Positions 58,748 through 64,000 of a stretch of 64,000 nucleotides of DNA are shown one piece after another. The stretch's first letter is position 1. Every line of letters starts with the position of its first letter. Source of the DNA: Pseudomonas taiwanensis DSM 21245 (GTDB taxonomy: Bacteria; Pseudomonadota; Gammaproteobacteria; Pseudomonadales; Pseudomonadaceae); assembly GCF_000425785.1 (NCBI RefSeq), contig NZ_KE384451.1, forward strand, positions 41,283 through 105,282. Direction: 5' to 3'. A program made the translations under genes and the position numbers. The notes under the pieces were generated by a model. That model made no database searches and was not told the DNA's origin. It saw only the letters and a program-made list of their open reading frames with translations.

Positions 58748-59548
58748 ATGGATTCCATAAAACGGGATTTACTATCCAGTAGTGTACGGGCTGTTGTCAC
58801 TCATGTGAAACGCTTGGATGAAAGTTCGGGCAAGTCAGTCATTGCTGTCGATCCCACGGAGGATGCTGGAAAAGAAGTAGAACTGTCAGCGTTCGCACAG
58901 CAACTAGGTGCTGCTGCCGAGCGTGCTGCAGCCCGAGACAGCCAGCTTTCACGCAAAGAGCTCGCCGCATTCGCAGCCAGGATCCTAGATAGCATAGGAG
59001 GGGCTGGGTACTTGCTTGCGAAAGACTTCTATGACAGCCAGCTCCCCGACACCGATGATCCTGAACTCATTGAACGTGCCAAAAAGGCAAACGCATTTGC
59101 CATGGGGACAGGTGATAATCCCTTCAAAGGGCTCAGTCGCGATCAGTTGAGTCTGATTATTTACGATGAGAGTGGGGCATTCACCATCAGTGAACGGCGT
59201 GCCGCATTGAGTGAAAGAACTGAGCAGCACAATGCGTGGGCTCGGCATATTATCGACAAGATGAATTCGGAGTATCGGAAAACGGGGCGTATTGATAACG
59301 GATTGCAGGAGACTCTCGATTACTACAAATCGCTCCCCCCTGTAGAGGTGGCGCAGTACGGTAACTACGAAGCCGGAATCATGATGCAGATGGGCTTGCA
59401 AGAAGTTGAGAGGCCCGAATTCAACATCTCTCTAATGGACCTGATGGCCAACGAATGGAAGCTCGCTACCGAAAGCGACCCATCGTCAAAGGACCCAGAG
59501 GCCGCCCTTCCAGCGACTGACACTGACGAGGAGGGAGCACGCGGATGA
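58748..59548 (+). CDS. Unrecognised 266-aa protein coupled to an ABC exporter
   Basis: A 266-residue soluble, acidic, mostly helical protein without signal peptide. Visible segments include AFAARILDSIGGAGYLLAKDFYD, NPFKGLSRDQLSLIIYDESG and AFTISERRAALSERTEQHNAWARHIIDKM, and an acidic tail (SDPSSKDPEAALPATDTDEEG). The central DESGAFTISERRAA resembles an EF-hand-like acidic loop, but the fit is poor. I do not recognise a family. The ATG at 58748 follows GAGG by 8 nt. Its stop overlaps the ATPase start (ATGA), so it is the first gene of the exporter operon and a candidate cargo or accessory factor. GC is about 50-55%, lower than in neighbours. Confidence 0.7.
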   Translation: MDSIKRDLLSSSVRAVVTHVKRLDESSGKSVIAVDPTEDAGKEVELSAFAQQLGAAAERAAARDSQLSRKELAAFAARILDSIGGAGYLLAKDFYDSQLPDTDDPELIERAKKANAFAMGTGDNPFKGLSRDQLSLIIYDESGAFTISERRAALSERTEQHNAWARHIIDKMNSEYRKTGRIDNGLQETLDYYKSLPPVEVAQYGNYEAGIMMQMGLQEVERPEFNISLMDLMANEWKLATESDPSSKDPEAALPATDTDEEGARG

Positions 59549-60210
59549 GCCCAATCCTTTCCCTGGATGGCGTTACCCGTTTTCTGGGCAATCAGCCCAT
59601 CCTGCACGATGTCTCGCTGTCGATCCCTTCTGCCCAGACCTGTGCCATTGTCGGCCCTTCCGGTTCAGGCAAGAGCACCTTGCTTAATTTGATGGGCCTG
59701 CTGGATCAACCCTGCCAAGGCCGTGTGCTATTGGCCGGCCGCGACATGACAGCCGCGAACGCCGACCAACGCGCGATCCTGCGCAACCGCATGATCGGCT
59801 TCGTCTTCCAGAGTTTCAACCTGATACCGCGCCTCACGGTGCTGGACAACGTTGCCTTGCCGCTCTGTTATCGGGGTGTTCGGCAAGCAGCGGCACGCCG
59901 GGCGGCGCAGGTGCAATTGGAGGCGGTCGGGCTTGGGCTGCGGGTCCGGCATCGCCCCGCAGACCTCTCGGGTGGCCAGCGCCAGCGGGTGGCCATGGCC
60001 CGAGCCTTGGTGACAGAACCTCGATTGCTGCTAGCCGACGAGCCGACAGGCAACCTGGATGCGGCTACGTCCAACGAGGTGCTGGAATTGTTGTTGGCGC
60101 TGAACCGGGAACGGGGCGTGACCTTGGTCATGGTCACTCATGACGCCACCCTGGCCCGTCGTATGGAGCGGTGCCTGCAGGTGCAGGATGGAGGTGTCGC
60201 GAGTGCCTGA
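59545..60210 (+). CDS. ABC transporter ATPase (MacB/LolD type)
   Basis: A 221-residue ATPase. Walker A GPSGSGKSTLLN (about 35-46), Q-loop FVFQSFNLIPRL (about 84-95), signature LSGGQRQRVAMARALV (about 139-154), Walker B LLLADEPTGNLDA (about 158-170) and switch His (VMVTHD) are all intact. The family (FtsE/LolD/MacB) drives mechanotransmission-type exporters rather than importers. It is coupled to the gene before it (ATGA) and overlaps the permease start at 60203 by 8 bp. Confidence 0.95.
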   Translation: MSPILSLDGVTRFLGNQPILHDVSLSIPSAQTCAIVGPSGSGKSTLLNLMGLLDQPCQGRVLLAGRDMTAANADQRAILRNRMIGFVFQSFNLIPRLTVLDNVALPLCYRGVRQAAARRAAQVQLEAVGLGLRVRHRPADLSGGQRQRVAMARALVTEPRLLLADEPTGNLDAATSNEVLELLLALNRERGVTLVMVTHDATLARRMERCLQVQDGGVASA

Positions 60211-61357
60211 GGCCTACGGCCCTGATTGGCGGCATCGCGTGGGTGAGGCGTTGGCCAGTTTGCGTTTGCTGGGGCGCCGTGCCTGGCTGGCGTTGCTGGG
60301 TATCGCGGTAGGCTGCGCTGCCGTGGTGGCTTTGCTCAATATTGGCCACAGTGCGGCGCAGCATGCCAGGCAACTGTTTCAGGGCCTGGGCAGCGAGCTC
60401 ATGCTCATCGACCTGACACCCGCAGGCCGTTTCCCTGGATTTTCCGGGCTGCCGGCGGAAATCAACGCGATCGCGCCGTTGGCAATGGCGGTGGTCACTG
60501 TGCAGTCGCGTGGACAACAGCGAGAAGTGCTGGTTGCCGGCAGTACTCCACATTTGGTGCAGGTCCTCGGCTTGACCGCTGGCGAGGGGCGTCTGTTGTC
60601 GATGTATGACGATTCCAACCCCCACGTGCTTTTGGGTGCGACATTGGCTCAGACCCTCGATGTCAACGTAGGAGATCGGCTGGCGCTGGGCGCCTACCTG
60701 TTCAATGTCGTGGGGATACTCGCGCCGCTGGGCTACAACCCGATGCTACCGGTGCAGCTGGACGATGCCGTGCTCATGCCGTTGCAGGGCATGAGGCGCC
60801 TATTGGCCTCCCCTGAGATCGGCACACTGCTGGCGTTGGGGCGTGATACTGCAGTCATGTCGCAGGCTGCCATTGCCCTGAAGGACTACCTGAATGCTCG
60901 GCTTGCGGGGCATGAAGTCGAGGTACGTCTTCCGCAGCAACTGATCGAAGGCATGGCCGACCAGTCGAGCCTGTTCCGTTGGTTGCTTGGCGGGTTCGCG
61001 GGCATTGCGTTGTTGCTGGGTGGCGTTGGGGTAATGAACGTGATGGTGATGAATGTCGCTGAACGACGCCGAGAGATCGGTGTGCGTTTGGCGTTGGGCG
61101 CACGGGCTCGGGATATCGCCTGGCTGTTCCTGCTCGAAGCCATTTTGTTGGCCGGTGCGGGTGCATCAACGGGAGCGCTGGTCGGGCTTGTAGGCGCTTG
61201 GCGCTTTGCAGTCGCATCGGGGTGGCGTTTTACCGTGGACGGCTCGTCGTTGCCTTTGGGGGTTGGCAGTTCGCTGATTGTGGGCGTGTTCTTCGGGTTG
61301 CAGCCCGCGCTCGCCGCTGCGCGTTTGCAACCGGTGGTGGCGTTGCGTGATGACTAG
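60203..61357 (+). CDS. MacB/FtsX-family ABC permease
   Basis: A 384-residue permease with one N-terminal helix (about 20-40), a periplasmic MacB_PCD domain (about 45-235) and three C-terminal helices (about 263-290, 310-335, 345-365). NVMVMNVAERRREIGVRLALGARARDIAWLFLLEA is the FtsX/MacB coupling-helix signature. Separation of ATPase and permease into two genes distinguishes it from E. coli MacB. I chose the GTG at 60203 because GGAGG lies 8 nt before it; an ATG at 60188 is the alternative. Confidence 0.9.
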   Translation: MPEAYGPDWRHRVGEALASLRLLGRRAWLALLGIAVGCAAVVALLNIGHSAAQHARQLFQGLGSELMLIDLTPAGRFPGFSGLPAEINAIAPLAMAVVTVQSRGQQREVLVAGSTPHLVQVLGLTAGEGRLLSMYDDSNPHVLLGATLAQTLDVNVGDRLALGAYLFNVVGILAPLGYNPMLPVQLDDAVLMPLQGMRRLLASPEIGTLLALGRDTAVMSQAAIALKDYLNARLAGHEVEVRLPQQLIEGMADQSSLFRWLLGGFAGIALLLGGVGVMNVMVMNVAERRREIGVRLALGARARDIAWLFLLEAILLAGAGASTGALVGLVGAWRFAVASGWRFTVDGSSLPLGVGSSLIVGVFFGLQPALAAARLQPVVALRDD

Positions 61358-62813
61358 GTGGCTGGCGATCGCCTGTGGGTTGTTGATGCCTTTGCAAGGG
61401 GTTGCCGGTGACCGCTTGCAACTGTCTCGGCCAACGCAAATCCACGCGGTATCGGCCAAAGCCTTCGCGGTCGATGTCGGGGAGGAACTGGCCCTGGAAC
61501 TGGTGGATGCCATCGCCTTGGCCCTGCGTGACAATCGGGCGATTCGCAGCGCCTACCTCGAGCGTATCGCTCAGAAGTTCGACTTGCGTGTGGCACGTGA
61601 TCACTTTGCCCCGCAACTAACGCTCAAGGCGCGTTTTCTGGGCAGTCGTAACCAGGACGATCGCTATCGCGAGGCAGAGGTGACGCCGTCGGCCAGCCTG
61701 CTGACGCCCTATGGCACTCGCTTGAGCCTTGACTGGGCCTATGGCCAAACGCGTGCCGAGGAAGCGGGTAATCGCTACCGTGATGGCGCCAACCTCATGG
61801 TGGTCCAACCCCTGTTGCGTGGTGCCGGGCGAGCGGTGGCAAGCGCACCGTTGCGCCAGGCGCGGTTGACCGAGCAGACCAACCGGCTGGCGCTCAAGGA
61901 CAGTGTGGCGCAGGTGATCACTGACACGATCAAGGTCTACCGTGACCTGCTGCAAGCCCAGGAACAACTGCGCATCGCTCGCGATAGCCTGGCCAGGGCG
62001 CGGCAACTGGTGGAGGTCAACCAGGCGTTGATCGCTGCTGGGCGCATGGCAGCGTTCGAAATTGTCCAGGCTGAAGCAGAAGTTGCCAATCAGGAACTGG
62101 CATTGCAAGGCAGTCTCAATCAACTGCATGCCCGCCGCCTGGCACTCGCTCAAACCCTTGGCATAGCGCTTTCCACACCGCTACGGGCGACGGAAAAGCC
62201 AGTGGTACGGCCGCTGCAGGTGGATGGCCAACAGGCGATAGGCAAGGCCGAAGCGATGCAGCCTGCGTACCTGATGCAACTGATTGCCGGCGAGCAGGCC
62301 GCGATCGATTTGCAGGTGGCGCGCAATGACCAGCGGTGGGACCTGTCGCTGGTCAGCGGTGCCACTCAGGCACGAGCGCGCCCTGGCAAGGACAAGGCGT
62401 GGGAACACTACGTTGGGTTGGAACTGGACATTCCCATCGGTGACTTGAGTCGTCGTCAGAAGGAAGTCCGGGCGCAGGTCGCCTTAGAAAACCATCAAGT
62501 GAGCCTGGCGGAGTCCCATCAGCAACTGCAGCGCGATGTCGCCAATGCGGTTCGGGACATCAATGTCCGTTGGCGTCAGTTAGAGATCGCTGGGCGTGCG
62601 TTGGCACTGTCACGTCGAAAGCTGCAGATCGAGCAGGAAAAACTGGCCGTGGGGCGTTCGAGCAATTTTCAGGTGCTCAGTTTTGAAAACGACCTGCGCA
62701 CTGCCCAGAGCATTCACCTGGATGCCACGATCGCTTACCTCAATGCTCAAGCCGAACTGGACCAGACATTGGGTACCACGCTCGATAGCTGGGATGTGAC
62801 GCTCAATGACTAG
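61350..62813 (+). CDS. TolC-family outer-membrane efflux protein
   Basis: A 487-residue outer-membrane channel protein. A signal peptide (about 1-20, LAIACGLLMPLQGVAG) lacks a lipobox Cys, so it is TolC-like rather than NodT-like. Two OEP repeats (about 45-240 and 290-480) contain LDWAYGQTRAEEAGNRYRDGANLMVVQPLLRGAGR and YVGLELDIPIGDLSRRQKEV. Its start overlaps the permease gene by 8 bp. A dedicated outer-membrane duct suggests export straight to the medium. Confidence 0.88.
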   Translation: MTRWLAIACGLLMPLQGVAGDRLQLSRPTQIHAVSAKAFAVDVGEELALELVDAIALALRDNRAIRSAYLERIAQKFDLRVARDHFAPQLTLKARFLGSRNQDDRYREAEVTPSASLLTPYGTRLSLDWAYGQTRAEEAGNRYRDGANLMVVQPLLRGAGRAVASAPLRQARLTEQTNRLALKDSVAQVITDTIKVYRDLLQAQEQLRIARDSLARARQLVEVNQALIAAGRMAAFEIVQAEAEVANQELALQGSLNQLHARRLALAQTLGIALSTPLRATEKPVVRPLQVDGQQAIGKAEAMQPAYLMQLIAGEQAAIDLQVARNDQRWDLSLVSGATQARARPGKDKAWEHYVGLELDIPIGDLSRRQKEVRAQVALENHQVSLAESHQQLQRDVANAVRDINVRWRQLEIAGRALALSRRKLQIEQEKLAVGRSSNFQVLSFENDLRTAQSIHLDATIAYLNAQAELDQTLGTTLDSWDVTLND

Positions 62814-64000
62814 GCGACACCTGTTGGCGTGCGCGTTCGTGACGCTTGCTGGAGCCTTTATGGTGTTCTGGCTATCGCGACCTGTGTCGACAGTGCAGGG
62901 CGGTGTCGAGCGCTGGCAGCGCGTGGAGCCGCACCTGCTGGAGAGTCAGTTGGGTCTTGTCGGGCGGATTCACGCCGGTCGCCAGCTCATCCTGGCCGCG
63001 CCTTTCGATGGCTCGATTGCCGCGTTGTTCGTCGAGGATGGGCAACAGGTGCAGGCTGGCGAGACGTTGATGATGCTGGATACCGAGGGTCTGGAAATCC
63101 AGTTGCGCGAAGCGCAAGCGCAAGTGCTCAAGGCCGGTGAGGCGCTGCGGCAGATGCAGGGTTGGCAGGACGGGCCAGAGGTGGCGCAGGCCCGACGTGC
63201 GCTGGACCGCGCCCGTGGCGCATTGGCTGTGAGCCAGGCGGAGCTTGACGATACCCGACGTTTGTTCGATCGCGGCATCGTTGCGCGAATGGAGGTCGAT
63301 AACCTCATTCAGCAGGTACGGGTCCAGCAACAGGGCGTGCTGGAGGCAGAACATGCGTTACGGCTGACCCGCGCGCGTGGTCAAGGCAATGGCCTGCGCA
63401 TTGCGCAGATGGAGATGACCAATGCCCAGGCGCGTTGGCAGGCATTGGCGCGCATGTGCGAGCAACGGGTGATCAAGGCGCCTTTCCCGGCATTGGTGGC
63501 GCGGGCAAGCCATGCTGTTGCAAGACCGCAGCGGCACCTTCAGGTGGGGCAACAGGTTGCTCAGGGGCAGCCTTTGCTGGCCTTGGTCGATGTGGGGCGG
63601 TTAGAGGTGTTGGCGAAGGTGGAGGAGGGGGACCTGGGCAAACTGCGCGAAGGCATGTCGGTTGAGGTCAGGGTGGCCGGCCAGCAGCTTGCAGGGCGGG
63701 TGCAGCGCATCGCACTTCAGGCCAGGGAGGACGGAGGTGACGGTGCCTGGTATGACCTGGTGGTATCGCTCGATACACCGTCCCAACCGTGGGCGTTGGG
63801 TTTGCGGCTAGGCATGAGCGCGCAGTTGAAGGTGGTCGTGCATCGCAGCGAGCGGGGGATTGCCGTGGCGCCTGAGTCGTTGCGTGTGGATGAATCAGGA
63901 CGAACCTATGTGGTCTACCGCGAGGCGGAAGGCCAACCCGAGCGCAATGTCTTCGTCGAGATTGGCGCAACCGTGGCCGAGGGCGTTGAGGTGCAGGGGC
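62806..64000 (+). CDS. HlyD/MacA-type membrane fusion protein, truncated by window end
   Basis: At least 398 residues from ATG at 62806, with the frame still open at the window edge. A signal-anchor helix (about 5-25) is followed by a lipoyl half (AAPFDGSIAALFVEDGQQVQAGETLMMLD, about 67-95) and a long helical hairpin (QAQVLKAGEALRQMQ ... RGIVARMEVDNLIQQVRVQQQGVLEAEHAL). A second lipoyl half (VIKAPFPALVARASHAVA) and a beta-barrel/MP domain complete the visible part. The start overlaps the TolC gene by 8 bp. It bridges the ABC permease and TolC protein. The gene order ATPase-permease-TolC-adaptor is unusual against macAB-tolC. Confidence 0.88.
   Translation, partial: MTRRHLLACAFVTLAGAFMVFWLSRPVSTVQGGVERWQRVEPHLLESQLGLVGRIHAGRQLILAAPFDGSIAALFVEDGQQVQAGETLMMLDTEGLEIQLREAQAQVLKAGEALRQMQGWQDGPEVAQARRALDRARGALAVSQAELDDTRRLFDRGIVARMEVDNLIQQVRVQQQGVLEAEHALRLTRARGQGNGLRIAQMEMTNAQARWQALARMCEQRVIKAPFPALVARASHAVARPQRHLQVGQQVAQGQPLLALVDVGRLEVLAKVEEGDLGKLREGMSVEVRVAGQQLAGRVQRIALQAREDGGDGAWYDLVVSLDTPSQPWALGLRLGMSAQLKVVVHRSERGIAVAPESLRVDESGRTYVVYREAEGQPERNVFVEIGATVAEGVEVQG

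Overview
The window looks like chromosomal DNA of a fluorescent Pseudomonas of the P. putida group. This rests on GC-rich, densely packed genes, a complete hmgRABC homogentisate locus, a complete 12-gene alginate operon in canonical order, a PpSB1-type short LOV photoreceptor beside a class II LitR-type MerR regulator, and REP/REPIN palindromes between genes. No rRNA, tRNA, CRISPR array, insertion sequence or phage gene was seen.

Left part (1-25,500). The 3' end of fabV and an alpha/beta hydrolase precede a leftward set folM-DUF1244-hopJ. Next is a light-sensing module: a pplR3-like MerR regulator converging on a PilZ-like gene and a LOV gene. A small flavodoxin, a LysR regulator divergent from an LrgA/LrgB (Cid/Lrg) pair, a MEST-like hydrolase that lacks its nucleophile, and a short-chain dehydrogenase follow. 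The homogentisate block (hmgR divergent from hmgABC, with a 17-bp palindrome between them) completes Phe/Tyr catabolism to fumarate and acetoacetate. After it come a SirB1-family gene, a leucine dehydrogenase, yebG with a LexA box, psiE, small conserved genes and a ribosome-hibernation factor. An ECF sigma / FecR / TonB-receptor iron-uptake cassette with a Fur box, an AraC regulator and an EamA exporter end this part.

Middle part (25,578-41,100). A GhrB-like 2-ketoacid reductase and a LysR gene lie beside two efflux operons. The first is NodT lipoprotein - FUSC pump - DUF1656 - HlyD. The second is LysR - EmrB-type MFS - EmrA-type HlyD - NodT lipoprotein. A universal stress protein, a 206-bp REPIN, a short-chain dehydrogenase and two uncharacterised genes fill the rest.

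Alginate part (41,121-57,292, leftward). algD-alg8-alg44-algK-algE-algG-algX-algL-algI-algJ-algF-algA encode precursor synthesis, c-di-GMP-gated polymerisation, periplasmic epimerisation, acetylation and lysis, and outer-membrane export. A REPIN sits inside the operon between algL and algI. A candidate AlgU (sigma-22) promoter lies about 440 bp upstream of algD, giving a long leader.

Right part (57,300-64,000). An AT-richer 0.9-kb gap and a small secreted protein lead into a translationally coupled operon: an unrecognised 266-aa protein, an ABC ATPase, a MacB/FtsX permease, a TolC-family protein and a HlyD-family adaptor cut by the window end. This is the best candidate for an undescribed system, probably a dedicated export pathway. 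By my recollection of P. putida KT2440, the left part and the alginate side are far apart there, so a rearrangement junction probably lies near 25.5 kb, where a REP pair sits.
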